This document shows positions 1 through 9,759 of a DNA stretch of 64,000 nucleotides, piece by piece. The stretch is from Pedobacter sp. MC2016-24 (lineage in GTDB: Bacteria; Bacteroidota; Bacteroidia; Sphingobacteriales; Sphingobacteriaceae). The notes under the pieces were generated by a model. That model did not search any database. It was not told the origin of the DNA and worked only from the letters and a program-made list of their open reading frames with translations. Made by a program: the position numbers and the translations under genes. The stretch covers positions 496,001 through 560,000 of the forward strand of contig NZ_JADFBX010000003.1 in NCBI RefSeq assembly GCF_015223055.1. The letters run 5' to 3'. Numbering within the stretch: position 1 is the first letter of the stretch; each line of letters begins with the position of its first letter.

Positions 1-2
1 TT

Positions 3-2543
3 AGGGAACGCAGGCAGCACCTGCCAACGCTTGATCTGGAGAATTTCGGATTGGCGAAATCTGATCTGGACACTGTTTTCAATGCAAGTGTCGAGTTGGG
101 GATCGGTGCAGCTAAGCTGAGTGATATTGTGGCCTTTTTAAAGCAAACTTATTGCCACTCTATTGGTGCTGAGTATAAATATGTGCGTACACCCGAAGTA
201 CTTTCCTGGATTGAACAAAAAATGGAAAGTGTGCGCAATACGCCTAATTTTTCTATCGATGAGAAGAAGCGTATTTTAACCAAACTGAATGAAGCAGTTA
301 GTTTTGAGAATTTTTTGGGTACCAAATTTCTTGGTCAGAAGAGATTTTCATTAGAAGGTGCTGAAGCTTTAATTCCTGCACTGGATTCTGTTATTGAAAA
401 AGGGGCTGATCTTGGAATTGAGGAGTTTGTAATCGGTATGGCGCACCGCGGACGTTTGAACGTGCTGGCCAATATCATGCAGAAATCTTATAAAGATATT
501 TTTGCTGAGTTTGAAGGTAAGGCTTACAGTGCCGATTCTCCATTTGGGGGTGACGTGAAGTATCACCTTGGCTATTCTACGGATGTGACGACAAATGATG
601 GCAAGAATGTCCATTTGAGTCTTTGCCCGAATCCGTCTCACCTGGAAACAGTGAATGGGGTAGTTGAAGGCATGACCCGCTCTAAGATAGATTTTAAATA
701 TGGTGGTGATAATGCCCGCATTGCACCTATTCTGATACATGGTGATGCTTCGGTTGCCGGACAAGGCATAGTATATGAAGTGATCCAAATGGCGGGTCTG
801 GACGGTTATAAAACAGGAGGTACCATCCACCTGATCATTAATAACCAGATTGGTTTTACGACAAATTTTAAAGATGCACGTACCAGTACATACTGTACAG
901 ATATTGCAAAAGTAACCTTATCGCCGGTTTTCCATGTAAATGGTGACGATGTAGAGGCTTTGGTCTATGCCATTAACCTGGCTATGGAATATCGTCAGAA
1001 ATACAAAAATGACGTATTTATTGATATTTTATGTTATCGCAGGTTTGGGCACAACGAATCTGATGAGCCTAAGTTTACCCAACCTTTGCTTTATAAAGCA
1101 ATAGAACAGCATGCCAATTCGAGAGATATTTATATTGATCAACTGGTGAAAGAAGGTTCTCTTGAAGCAAGTGCAGCAAAAGAAATGGAAAAACAGTTCC
1201 GTGCATTATTGCAGGAACGCTTGACTGAAGCCAAAGCCATTACTTCTACTTATCAGGACGTAAAGTTTGGTGGTGCCTGGTCTGACATGCGCATCGCTAC
1301 GCCTCAGGATTTCGAAAGCTCGCCAAGTACAGCAGTAAAAGAGACCACCTTATTAGAGATTGCTAAAAGAATAAGCACTTTACCTGCAGATAAGAAATTC
1401 TTTAAGAAAATTGAGAAGCTTTTTGAAGAACGTAGTAAAATGGCCAATACCACCCATGTATTTGATTGGGCAATGGGCGAGCAGCTTGCTTATGGTACTT
1501 TACTTGCAGAAGGTAAAAGAGTACGTTTAAGCGGACAGGATGTTGAGCGCGGCACGTTCTCTCATCGCCATGCGGTATTGACTTTAGAAGATTCTGAAGA
1601 AGAATATATCCCATTGGCAAATATATCAGACCAGCAGGCGCCTTTTGACATTTACAATTCACACTTGTCTGAATATGGCGTTTTAGGCTTCGAGTATGGT
1701 TATGCTATGGCGAATCCGAATGCTTTGACGATTTGGGAAGCTCAGTTTGGTGATTTCTTTAATGGAGCTCAAATTGTTGTGGATCAGTATATTGCCAGTG
1801 CGGAGACGAAGTGGCAACGTGAAAACGGATTGGTGATGTTATTGCCTCATGGTTATGAAGGTCAGGGTCCAGAGCATTCATCTGCAAGGATTGAACGTTT
1901 TATGGAGCTTTGTGCAGATTACAACATGCAGGTAACGAATTGTACTACACCTGCAAACTTTTTCCATGCCATGCGCAGGCAGTTCAAACGTGATTTTAGA
2001 AAGCCTTTGGTGGTGTTTACGCCAAAAAGTTTATTGCGCCATCCGATGTGTGTTTCACCTTTAGTAGATTTTACAGAAGGTAAATTCCAGGAAGTCATTG
2101 CAGATCATAACGTAAAGGCCGCTAATGTAAAAAGGGTATTGTTCTGTAGCGGTAAGATTTATTACGAATTGCTGGAGAAACAACAAAAAGAAGAGATTAA
2201 AGATGTTGCGATTGTTCGCGTGGAGCAATTGTATCCTACGCCATTGGAACAAATGGAAGCGGTTTACAGCAAATATAAAAATGCTAAGGAAGCATTATGG
2301 GTTCAGGAAGAGCCGGAAAACATGGGGGCATGGCCTTACCTGTTGCGTAGACTGAGAAAGACAGCTTTCCATGATATTGAAGTGATCTCTAGAAAAGAAA
2401 GCAGCAGTACAGCTACAGGTTATGCAAAACAACACGCAGATCAACAAGCTTATATTTTAGCTAAGGCTTTTGAGATGACCGTTACGGCAGTCGATGAAAA
2501 AATAGCTAAAAAATCGGTGAGTAAAGTTTATAATGTAGATTAG
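3..2543 (+). CDS. sucA: 2-oxoglutarate dehydrogenase E1 component (5' end cut by window)
   Basis: Thiamine-diphosphate E1 subunit of the 2-oxoglutarate dehydrogenase complex. It decarboxylates 2-oxoglutarate in the TCA cycle and passes the succinyl group to the lipoyl arm of SucB. The reading frame is open to the first base of the window, and the residues before the TTG at 51 ([11 protein letters not shown]) look like normal SucA sequence, so the gene starts upstream and that TTG is not the start. About 846 residues are visible of a family usually 900-940 long. Visible family motifs are [29 protein letters not shown] and FGHNESDEP in the ThDP-binding half, and the C-terminal transketolase-like part with WEAQFGDF and [13 protein letters not shown]. 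sucB follows after 19 bp, so the two are one operon. Confidence 0.95.
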   Translation, partial: RERRQHLPTLDLENFGLAKSDLDTVFNASVELGIGAAKLSDIVAFLKQTYCHSIGAEYKYVRTPEVLSWIEQKMESVRNTPNFSIDEKKRILTKLNEAVSFENFLGTKFLGQKRFSLEGAEALIPALDSVIEKGADLGIEEFVIGMAHRGRLNVLANIMQKSYKDIFAEFEGKAYSADSPFGGDVKYHLGYSTDVTTNDGKNVHLSLCPNPSHLETVNGVVEGMTRSKIDFKYGGDNARIAPILIHGDASVAGQGIVYEVIQMAGLDGYKTGGTIHLIINNQIGFTTNFKDARTSTYCTDIAKVTLSPVFHVNGDDVEALVYAINLAMEYRQKYKNDVFIDILCYRRFGHNESDEPKFTQPLLYKAIEQHANSRDIYIDQLVKEGSLEASAAKEMEKQFRALLQERLTEAKAITSTYQDVKFGGAWSDMRIATPQDFESSPSTAVKETTLLEIAKRISTLPADKKFFKKIEKLFEERSKMANTTHVFDWAMGEQLAYGTLLAEGKRVRLSGQDVERGTFSHRHAVLTLEDSEEEYIPLANISDQQAPFDIYNSHLSEYGVLGFEYGYAMANPNALTIWEAQFGDFFNGAQIVVDQYIASAETKWQRENGLVMLLPHGYEGQGPEHSSARIERFMELCADYNMQVTNCTTPANFFHAMRRQFKRDFRKPLVVFTPKSLLRHPMCVSPLVDFTEGKFQEVIADHNVKAANVKRVLFCSGKIYYELLEKQQKEEIKDVAIVRVEQLYPTPLEQMEAVYSKYKNAKEALWVQEEPENMGAWPYLLRRLRKTAFHDIEVISRKESSSTATGYAKQHADQQAYILAKAFEMTVTAVDEKIAKKSVSKVYNVD

Positions 2544-2562
2544 AAAAAATAATACATCAGTT

Positions 2563-3792
2563 ATGAGTATAGAAATAAAAGTTCCGCCAGTTGGCGAGTC
2601 GATAACAGAAGTTGTTTTATCCCGTTGGGTGAAAAACGATGGTGATGCAGTAGAAATGGATGAGGTAATTGCGGAATTAGAATCTGACAAGGCTACCTTT
2701 GAGTTAACTGCGGAACAAGCCGGAACTTTAAAAACAGTAGCGGCTGAAGGTGATACTTTGGCTATAGGCGCTGTAGTTTGTAAAATTGAAGATGGTGGCG
2801 CTGCACCTAAAGCAGCTGCTCCGGCTCCTGCTGAGCAAGCTCCTGCAGTTGCAGAAAAAGCGGCTGTCTCTCCGGTGGCAGAAAAGTCTGGGGATAGCTA
2901 TGCAACAGGCACACCTTCGCCTGCTGCAGGTAAAATTCTTGCTGAAAAAGGTGTAGACGCTGCTGCTGTAAAAGGTACTGGTGTTGATGGCCGTATTACC
3001 AAGGAAGATGCAATAAAAGCGGAGAAAGCACAGCCTGCTTCAGCTGCTCCTGCTAAAGCAGCGGCGGCAGCTCCGGCACCGGTTGCTGGTGCGAGAGAAG
3101 AGCGTAGGGTGAAAATGTCGCCATTGCGCAAAACTGTTGCTAAACGTTTGGTTGCAGTTAAAAATGAAACGGCAATGTTGACAACTTTTAACGAGGTTAA
3201 CATGAAGCCGATCATGGATTTACGTGGTAAATACAAAGATCAGTTTAAAGAAAAGCATGGTGTAGGTTTAGGGTTCATGAGTTTCTTTACCAAAGCGGTA
3301 TGTGAAGCAATGAAAGATTTTCCTGCAGTAAATGCACGTATTGAAGGTGATGAATTGGTATACAATGAATTTGTAGACATTTCCATCGCTGTTTCTGCAC
3401 CAAAAGGACTGGTAGTACCAATCATTAGAAATGCAGAAAGCCTGAGTCTTGCCCAAATTGAAAAGTCAGTAATTGAACTGGCTACAAAAGCGAGAGACAG
3501 CAAATTGACAATTGATGAGATGACTGGTGGTACCTTTACCATTACGAATGGTGGTGTTTTTGGTTCAATGATGTCTACACCGATCATCAATGCGCCACAA
3601 TCGGCTATTTTGGGTATGCACAATATCATTGAGCGTCCGATTGCTGAAAAAGGAGAGGTTGTGATCCGCCCGATGATGTACCTGGCGTTATCTTATGATC
3701 ACCGTATCATTGATGGCAGGGAGTCAGTAGGGTTCCTTGTTCGCGTGAAACAATTGTTGGAAGATCCTGCAAGATTACTTTTAGGTGTATAA
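2563..3792 (+). CDS. sucB: Dihydrolipoyllysine-residue succinyltransferase (E2 of 2-oxoglutarate dehydrogenase)
   Basis: E2 core of the 2-oxoglutarate dehydrogenase complex, which transfers the succinyl group from the lipoyl arm to CoA. The order is an N-terminal lipoyl domain (about 1-77, lipoylated Lys43 in ESDKATF), an Ala/Pro-rich linker, a peripheral subunit-binding domain (about 115-152, with [13 protein letters not shown] and [13 protein letters not shown]), a second Ala/Pro linker, and the acyltransferase domain ending in SYDHRIIDG with catalytic His380 and Asp384. Its 409 residues are normal for a single-lipoyl E2. It sits 19 bp behind sucA and is followed by a strong hairpin terminator. 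The E3 partner, lpdA, is a separate unit near 8.3 kb. Confidence 0.95.
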   Translation: MSIEIKVPPVGESITEVVLSRWVKNDGDAVEMDEVIAELESDKATFELTAEQAGTLKTVAAEGDTLAIGAVVCKIEDGGAAPKAAAPAPAEQAPAVAEKAAVSPVAEKSGDSYATGTPSPAAGKILAEKGVDAAAVKGTGVDGRITKEDAIKAEKAQPASAAPAKAAAAAPAPVAGAREERRVKMSPLRKTVAKRLVAVKNETAMLTTFNEVNMKPIMDLRGKYKDQFKEKHGVGLGFMSFFTKAVCEAMKDFPAVNARIEGDELVYNEFVDISIAVSAPKGLVVPIIRNAESLSLAQIEKSVIELATKARDSKLTIDEMTGGTFTITNGGVFGSMMSTPIINAPQSAILGMHNIIERPIAEKGEVVIRPMMYLALSYDHRIIDGRESVGFLVRVKQLLEDPARLLLGV

Positions 3793-3813
3793 TAGATTGT
3801 AAAAATTTAATAT

Positions 3814-3849
3814 AAAAAAGGCTTCGGAATTGATTCGAAGCCTTTTTTT
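3814..3849 (+). terminator. Intrinsic terminator after sucAB
   Basis: The arms AAGGCTTCG and CGAAGCCTT enclose a short loop and run into seven T residues. It lies about 25 bp after the sucB stop and before the next plus-strand gene. Confidence 0.85.
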
Positions 3850-3892
3850 ATACCAATTCTTGTATTTTAGCGATTTAGACGAACCGACTGAT

Positions 3893-4603
3893 ATGCGCAT
3901 GAAACAATTTGGCTTTACTTTAGCACTTTTTCTTTTTTTAGGCTCACAGGCCTTTTCTCAAACCACGCAGCAGACTTCTGGCTGGCTTTTTTTGCTGAAC
4001 AGTACTAAATTTAGTGACAAGTGGGGGATGCATCTGGATGTACAACTGAGATCGCATGACGATCTGGATGGTGTAAAAAACTTTTTATTCAGACCTGGAG
4101 TAACGTATTACATCAACAAAAACAGCAATGCGACACTGGGCTATTTGCTGGCGAGTACTTTTCATAAGGTCGAAGGTGCAGCGGATCGCCATACCGCAGA
4201 GCATCGCATCTGGGAGCAATACATCATTACACATAAAATTAAAACGTTGAATCTGCAACATCGATTCAGATTGGAGCAGCGCTTTATTGATGCCGGTGCT
4301 GAGGATATTTTTGCCCAGCGGCTGCGTTATTTTATAAGAGGCGTGTTGCCTTTGGGCGAAGCTCAGGAAACCTTTACCAAAGGTGCATTTGTGGCCTTGC
4401 AAAATGAATTGTTTTTCAATATACAAAACAGATCAAAGCTAAACGATCACTTTTTTGATCAGAATAGGGCCTATGCTGCTCTAGGTTATCGCTTTAGCAA
4501 AAAAGTGGATGTTGAAGCAGGATACATGAACCAGATGATTAAAGGTGCCAGCAACAATACGATGAATAATATTGTTCAGCTGGCGCTTTATACCCGTTTT
4601 TAA
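3893..4603 (+). CDS. DUF2490 family outer-membrane-like protein
   Basis: Secreted protein of unknown function resembling the DUF2490 family of Bacteroidota. The N-terminus (MKQFGFTLALFLFLGSQAFSQ) is a signal peptide. The mature part starts with TSGWLFLLNSTKFSDKWGMHLDVQLRS-like sequence and continues as amphipathic beta strands with alternating aromatics (FLFRPGVTYYI, FRLEQRF, YRFSKKVDVEAGYM), ending in Phe as outer-membrane barrels do. The open frame extends upstream to 3830, but that would begin inside the sucB terminator. The ATG at 3893, or the one at 3899, places the signal peptide at the N-terminus. The last 4 bp overlap the stop codon of the convergent peptidase gene. The fold is inferred; the role is not known. 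Confidence 0.75.
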   Translation: MRMKQFGFTLALFLFLGSQAFSQTTQQTSGWLFLLNSTKFSDKWGMHLDVQLRSHDDLDGVKNFLFRPGVTYYINKNSNATLGYLLASTFHKVEGAADRHTAEHRIWEQYIITHKIKTLNLQHRFRLEQRFIDAGAEDIFAQRLRYFIRGVLPLGEAQETFTKGAFVALQNELFFNIQNRSKLNDHFFDQNRAYAALGYRFSKKVDVEAGYMNQMIKGASNNTMNNIVQLALYTRF

Positions 4604-6258
4604 TCGGCTTGTTTTACATTGATGTAAAAATTAGGATCTGTTTGAAACATTTTGTTGCTGATGTTTTTTGCAATTTTTATCGTTTGCCAGTTTGCAGAAG
4701 GATAAATTAATGTATAACTATTTGCGCTTAATGTAACTTTAACGGGCATGTCAAAATTCTTGACATCAGCTATCCAACGGTATTTAAGCAGTCCATTGTT
4801 GATTTGATATTCAAAAGTTGGGATCTGGGTATGACGTAGGTACTGATCAAATATTTTATCCAGTTTAAGGCCGCTTTCTCTGCTCATATAGTTTTCCACC
4901 TGGGCTGTGGTTACAGTCTGGTGATAAAAGGTCTGATTTAAGCCTCTTAATATCATCCTGAACTTATTGTCGTCATGAATCAATTGTCTGATCAGGTGTA
5001 CCAGATTTGCACCTTTATAATACATGTCGCCCGATCCTTCCTGATTTACGCCATATGGGCCAATGATTGGAATGTCATTTTTAATGTTGTGCCGGATGCC
5101 AGTTACATAAGCTGTAGCGGCCTCTTTTCCGTATTGACTTTCGGTAAATAGCGCCTCAGAATAATTGGTGAAAGCTTCATGAACCCACATGTCCGCCACA
5201 TCTTTGGTGGTGATGTTGTTACCAAACCATTCGTGACCACTCTCATGTACGGTGATGAAGTCGAATTTGAGTCCCCAGCCAGATCCGGAAAGGTCGCTGC
5301 CAGCATAACCCATTTTGAACCCATTTCCATAAGCTACAGCACTTTGGTGTTCCATGCCTAGAAAAGGAGCCTGGACAAGTTTATAACCATCTTTGTAAAA
5401 AGGATAAGGGCCAAACCAGTACTCAAAAGATTTTAGCATGCGTTTAACATCGGCATCCCAGTGTGGGCGGGCTTTGGTGCTGTCTGTTTTGAGCGACCAG
5501 TAGTCGAGGCTCAATTTGCCTTTTTCTCCGACGTAGGTATCCGACCAGTGGGCATATTTTCCGATGTACAAAGCTACATTGTAATTGTTAATGGGATTGC
5601 TTACAAACCAGTTGGATTGCCGGTATCCACCTGGTTTGTCTATAGTGCTTCTCAAGCGGCCATTGGATATGCTTTGAAGCGCTTTTGGTGCGGTTATACT
5701 GATCAGCATACTGTCAACTTCATCGCTTTGGTGATCTTTATTGGGCCACCAGCTGCTGGCACCAAATCCCTGGCAGGCGACAGATACCCAGGGGTTTCCA
5801 GACTTGTCTTTGGTGAAAATAAAGCCACCATCCCATGGTGGGTTTTTGGCGATTACCGGATTGCCGGAGTAGTATACGGTAAACTGGTCTTTAGTGCCTT
5901 TCTGTATTTCTTTAGGAAAGGTGACAAATACAGCATTAAATTCAACGCTGAATGGCAGTGAGGTATTTTGGTAAATGATTTTTTCGACCTTTAAATTATT
6001 GAACAGGTCAAATTGAAGTTTGCTGAAGTTTCGGGTGGCTGTAAATTTGAACTCATTGCTGCCTTTGATAAACTTTTGGTCAATATCAACCTGGATATCC
6101 AGGTGGTAATAATTGATGTCGTAACAAGTTCTGAGCGGACTTAAGGTGCCGCGTAATGTATCTGCCCGGCTGAATTTTTGTTTGCCCTGCATCAATTGTG
6201 CATTGGCCGTTTGTATGGCTAACAGCGCGGCCAGGAGGCCTATCCATAAAGATCTCAT
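4600..6258 (-). CDS. M1 family metallopeptidase, secreted
   Basis: Zinc aminopeptidase of the M1 (gluzincin) family, predicted to be exported by a signal peptide (1-20, ending ANA). The zinc site is complete: H338-E339-x-x-H342 in HESGHEWFG and the third ligand Glu361 in VHEAFTNYSE. GMEHQ at 301-305 stands in for the GAMEN substrate motif of the family. At 552 residues it has the N-terminal beta domain and catalytic domain but not the long C-terminal helical domain of full-size M1 enzymes. It begins 1 bp after the stop of the S15 gene, so the two are probably co-transcribed and may together process exported peptides. The 3' end overlaps the convergent DUF2490 gene by 4 bp. Confidence 0.9.
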   Translation of the reverse strand: MRSLWIGLLAALLAIQTANAQLMQGKQKFSRADTLRGTLSPLRTCYDINYYHLDIQVDIDQKFIKGSNEFKFTATRNFSKLQFDLFNNLKVEKIIYQNTSLPFSVEFNAVFVTFPKEIQKGTKDQFTVYYSGNPVIAKNPPWDGGFIFTKDKSGNPWVSVACQGFGASSWWPNKDHQSDEVDSMLISITAPKALQSISNGRLRSTIDKPGGYRQSNWFVSNPINNYNVALYIGKYAHWSDTYVGEKGKLSLDYWSLKTDSTKARPHWDADVKRMLKSFEYWFGPYPFYKDGYKLVQAPFLGMEHQSAVAYGNGFKMGYAGSDLSGSGWGLKFDFITVHESGHEWFGNNITTKDVADMWVHEAFTNYSEALFTESQYGKEAATAYVTGIRHNIKNDIPIIGPYGVNQEGSGDMYYKGANLVHLIRQLIHDDNKFRMILRGLNQTFYHQTVTTAQVENYMSRESGLKLDKIFDQYLRHTQIPTFEYQINNGLLKYRWIADVKNFDMPVKVTLSANSYTLIYPSANWQTIKIAKNISNKMFQTDPNFYINVKQAD

Positions 6259-6259
6259 G

Positions 6260-8137
6260 TTAGGGCTTTAAAACATTAATGAGGATTGCCGAAGCATTGT
6301 TTACATCGTGGAAAATTCGGTGCGTCGCCTTTTTGAAGTCTGAAGGCTCAGCCTGGTAAATGTCCATAAACTGTTGCGGATTCCGATCTGCCAGGGGGAA
6401 CCAGGAATTTTGGACCTGTATCATGATGCGGTGTCCTTTTTTGAAGGTATGTGCTACATCAGGAAGTGTGTAGTTTACTTTGGTGACCATTCCGGGAACA
6501 AAAGGTTCAGGGTTTTCAAAGCTATTGCGGTATTTGCCACGCATAATTTCTCCGCGAACCAGCATTTGGTAACCACCCATAATCAGATTTTTAGGATTAG
6601 GAACAGGCGCCGGCTCATCTTCGGGGTATACATCAATCAGCTTAACTACATAATCAGCATCGGTTCCGCTTGTGGAAACAACGAGGTTAGCGAGTACGGG
6701 ACCGGTGAGTGTCATGTCTGCTGTGAGTGCCTCGGTCTGGTATACCTTTACATCCGGTCTGCGGGATGCAAAACGCTGGTCATCGATCATATATTCACGT
6801 GTTCTGCGTGCTTGTATGCCGTCCTGATAAGGAACCGGACTGTTCGGGTCACTGACATATTCATCCCAGCTATCCGTGCGTTGTATTTTGTCAAAGCTCA
6901 GTTTTCCCTGAGGTTGCAGATACAAGGTTTTTTGCTCAGTTTCTTTTGGGGGCCAGGTACTGAATTTTTTCCATTCGTTACTACCGGTAACAAAGATATT
7001 GGCTTCAGCAGGATTAAAGCTGCCTTCACCTTTCAGGTGATATTTGAAGAATGGAAGTTCGAAGTGTTCCTGATAATAAGTGCTGGTTGGCTGGCCGAAA
7101 CTGATGTCGCCAAAACTGCTGCCGGAGCTACGTACCCAGCCGCCATGAAACCAGGGGCCTGCTACCAGAATGTTGTTGGCGCCTGGATTTTGTTTTTCTA
7201 TAGATTGGTAGGTGGCAAAGGTACCATAGGCATCTTCTGCGTCAAAGAAACCACCAACAACCATTACAGCAGGCCTTACCTGAGTTAAATGTTGTTGAAT
7301 ATTTCTGGCTTTCCAAAAGGTGTCGAGGTTAGGATGTTCGAATAGATTGTTCCAGAAGCGGATGCTGTCGCCAAAATATTTTTCTTTCAGGTTTTTAACT
7401 GAACCTGACTCCAGGAAGAAACGATAGTTGTCCTGAATGGGGAATTTGAAAGCTTTAGGTCCTTTGTCCGGGGTAATGGGTTTAGGTCTGGGTACGCCGA
7501 AGGTGCTCATGAAACTAAACACATCAGCTAAAAATAAAGTGCCATTGTGGTGAAAGTCGTCGCCAATAAACCAATCGGTCACAGGAGCCTGGGGAGATAC
7601 TGCCTTTAATGCAGGATGTGCACCGGGTAGGGAAGTGGTGGAATAAAAACCGGGGTAAGAAATGCCGTAGATACCGGCTTTACCATTGTTGTTTTTGATG
7701 TTTTTAACCAACCACTCAATGGTATCATAAGTATCTGAACTCTCATCAATGTCTTTTTTACTTTTCTTACTGGTAATTTGTGGCCGGATGTCTTCAAAGT
7801 TACCTTCGCTCATCCATTTTCCCCGTACATCCTGGTAAACGAAGATAAATCCCTCACGCATTTCTGCAGGAAAATTACCCAGACTGGTTTTATAATTGGA
7901 TTCGCCATAGGGGGAAACGGTATATGGAGTACGATTGATCAGGAAAGGATATTTTTTCTGACTGTCTTTTGGAATATAGATCGCAGTAAATAGTTTGATG
8001 CCATCACGCATGGGAATCAGCCGTTCAATTTTGGTGTAATTGTCACGTACGTATGCCGAATCTGTTTGTTGTGCAAAAGCGGCAGAACTTGCAAAGAGGC
8101 AGATCAGGGCCAGGCGCAGAAGTTTTATGGAATTCAT
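6260..8137 (-). CDS. CocE/NonD family hydrolase (X-Pro dipeptidyl-peptidase S15-like)
   Basis: Serine hydrolase of the S15/CocE group, which includes X-prolyl dipeptidyl peptidases, cocaine esterase and glutaryl-7-ACA acylases. It has a signal peptide (to about AFA22). Typical marks are the opening MRDGIKLFTAIYIPKD, the oxyanion segment YQDVRGKWMSEG and the nucleophile elbow GISYPG with Ser160. The C-terminal beta-sandwich domain has the late GHRIMIQVQNSWFP motif common to the family. Length (625) is normal. The next gene, an M1 peptidase, starts 1 bp downstream, which favours a role in peptide breakdown over ester hydrolysis, though the substrate cannot be read from sequence. Confidence 0.88.
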   Translation of the reverse strand: MNSIKLLRLALICLFASSAAFAQQTDSAYVRDNYTKIERLIPMRDGIKLFTAIYIPKDSQKKYPFLINRTPYTVSPYGESNYKTSLGNFPAEMREGFIFVYQDVRGKWMSEGNFEDIRPQITSKKSKKDIDESSDTYDTIEWLVKNIKNNNGKAGIYGISYPGFYSTTSLPGAHPALKAVSPQAPVTDWFIGDDFHHNGTLFLADVFSFMSTFGVPRPKPITPDKGPKAFKFPIQDNYRFFLESGSVKNLKEKYFGDSIRFWNNLFEHPNLDTFWKARNIQQHLTQVRPAVMVVGGFFDAEDAYGTFATYQSIEKQNPGANNILVAGPWFHGGWVRSSGSSFGDISFGQPTSTYYQEHFELPFFKYHLKGEGSFNPAEANIFVTGSNEWKKFSTWPPKETEQKTLYLQPQGKLSFDKIQRTDSWDEYVSDPNSPVPYQDGIQARRTREYMIDDQRFASRRPDVKVYQTEALTADMTLTGPVLANLVVSTSGTDADYVVKLIDVYPEDEPAPVPNPKNLIMGGYQMLVRGEIMRGKYRNSFENPEPFVPGMVTKVNYTLPDVAHTFKKGHRIMIQVQNSWFPLADRNPQQFMDIYQAEPSDFKKATHRIFHDVNNASAILINVLKP

Positions 8138-8257
8138 AATAAGCTGGTCAGTTTTTTTATGGATAAATATAGGAAATTGATTGCTGAAACAGATTTGTAG
8201 CCTGCTAAAATTGAGTAAAGAAATTGGAATTAAGCCGATTATTAGGATAAGGTTTGT

Positions 8258-8265
8258 TAACTTTG
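8258..8265 (+). promoter_or_regulatory. Bacteroidota -7 box upstream of lpdA
   Basis: TAACTTTG matches the TAnnTTTG -7 consensus of Bacteroidota. It lies 18 bp before the chosen lpdA ATG, giving a short leader. No convincing -33 TTG lies 19-21 bp upstream, so the call rests on one box. Confidence 0.4.
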
Positions 8266-8283
8266 CACAAAAAAATCCTTAAT

Positions 8284-9687
8284 ATGCAATACGATGTAGT
8301 TGTAATTGGCTCGGGCCCGGGCGGTTATGTTGGAGCAATCAGATGCGCTCAGTTAGGCTTAAAAACAGCAGTGATAGAAAAGTATAAAACGTTTGGAGGA
8401 ACCTGTTTAAACGTGGGATGTATTCCTTCAAAAGCACTTTTAGATTCCTCTGAGCACTTTCATAATGCTGCACATACTTTCCAGACGCATGGGATCAACC
8501 TGAAAGATCTGAAAGTTGATATGCCGCAAATGATTGCACGCAAAAATGACGTTGTCGCTCAAAACACAGCCGGAATTCAGTACTTGTTTAAAAAGAATAA
8601 GATTGACTCCTTTGAAGGTGTTGGATCTTTTGTAGATAAAAACACCATCAAAATTACTAAAGATGGTAAAGAAGAAACCATTACTGCAAAAAATGTAATC
8701 ATCGCTTCGGGATCAAAACCGACTGCTTTGCCATTTTTGCCTATTGATAAAAAGAGAATCATCACTTCGACTGAGGCTTTGAATATTACAGAAGTGCCAA
8801 AACAAATGATTGTGATTGGTGGCGGAGTAATTGGTCTGGAGCTTGGTTCAGTATATGCACGTTTGGGTACTAAAGTATCTGTTGTTGAGTTTATGCCGTC
8901 GATTATTGGTACAATGGATGCTGGTTTGGGTAAAGAACTGCAACGTGTGTTGAAAAAATCTTTGGGTATGGAATTCTTCATGGGCCACAAGGTAACAGGT
9001 GCAGTAACTAAAGGTAAAAAAGTAACGGTAAGTGCAACCAATGCCAAAGGTGAAGAAGTTTCTCTGGAAGCCGATTACTGTATTGTTGCAGTTGGACGTA
9101 CAGCATATACTGAAGGCTTAGGTTTGGAAAACATTGGCATCAAGACAGAAGAACGTGGAAATAAAATTCCTGTAAACGATCATTTGGAAACCAGCGTTCC
9201 TGGTGTGTATGCGATTGGTGATGTCATCAAAGGTGCAATGCTTGCACACAAGGCGGAAGATGAAGGTGTATATGTTGCAGAACGTATTGCCGGTCAAAAA
9301 CCGCACATCAATTATAACCTGATTCCGGGTGTCGTGTATACCTGGCCGGAAGTTGCTTCTGTAGGATTTACTGAAGAGCAGCTGAAAGAAAAAGGTGTTC
9401 AGTATAAAGCTGGATCTTTCCCATTCAAAGCGAGTGGAAGGGCTAAGGCAAGTATGGATACAGACGGTTTTGTGAAAGTATTGGCTGATGCTCAGACTGA
9501 CGAAATTTTAGGCGTACATATGATTGGCCCACGTGCAGCTGATATGATTGCAGAAGCGGTGGTTGCTATGGAATTCCGTGCATCTGCGGAAGACATTGCC
9601 AGAATATGTCATGCACACCCGACTTATACAGAAGCATTGAAAGAAGCAGCTATGGCTGCTACAGAAAACAGAGCGATACATATTTAG
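8284..9687 (+). CDS. lpdA: Dihydrolipoyl dehydrogenase (E3)
   Basis: FAD disulfide oxidoreductase that reoxidises dihydrolipoyl groups with NAD+ for the 2-oxo acid dehydrogenase complexes. The FAD-binding GSGPGG lies at 9-14 and the redox pair is Cys41/Cys46 in GGTCLNVGC. The NAD-binding GGGVIGLE lies in the middle, followed by TSVPGVYAIGDV, and the C-terminal His-Glu pair is in HAHPTYTEA. A frame exists upstream to a TTG at 8254, but the ATG at 8284 gives the canonical N-terminus MQYDVVVIGSG and lies behind a TAnnTTTG box, so I use it (467 aa). It is transcribed alone and ends at a strong terminator. It probably serves sucAB, upstream on the same strand. Confidence 0.95.
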   Translation: MQYDVVVIGSGPGGYVGAIRCAQLGLKTAVIEKYKTFGGTCLNVGCIPSKALLDSSEHFHNAAHTFQTHGINLKDLKVDMPQMIARKNDVVAQNTAGIQYLFKKNKIDSFEGVGSFVDKNTIKITKDGKEETITAKNVIIASGSKPTALPFLPIDKKRIITSTEALNITEVPKQMIVIGGGVIGLELGSVYARLGTKVSVVEFMPSIIGTMDAGLGKELQRVLKKSLGMEFFMGHKVTGAVTKGKKVTVSATNAKGEEVSLEADYCIVAVGRTAYTEGLGLENIGIKTEERGNKIPVNDHLETSVPGVYAIGDVIKGAMLAHKAEDEGVYVAERIAGQKPHINYNLIPGVVYTWPEVASVGFTEEQLKEKGVQYKAGSFPFKASGRAKASMDTDGFVKVLADAQTDEILGVHMIGPRAADMIAEAVVAMEFRASAEDIARICHAHPTYTEALKEAAMAATENRAIHI

Positions 9688-9703
9688 TACGTTCTTGAGC
9701 TCC

Positions 9704-9743
9704 AACAAAAAAGCCCGTCTCATTTGAGACGGGCTTTTTTGTT
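9704..9743. terminator. Bidirectional intrinsic terminator between lpdA and the efflux operon
   Basis: A perfect 18-bp stem (core AAGCCCGTCTC/GAGACGGGCTT) with a 4-base ATTT loop is flanked by A and T tracts. It can therefore stop transcription of lpdA on the plus strand and of the RND operon on the minus strand. Confidence 0.9.
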
Positions 9744-9759
9744 GATTTGCTTTTAAATA

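Noticed and set aside
6374..7288. 304-codon open frame on the plus strand inside the S15 gene
   Set aside because: Long, but antisense to a complete hydrolase with all its motifs; the translation is Cys/Phe-rich with no family features.
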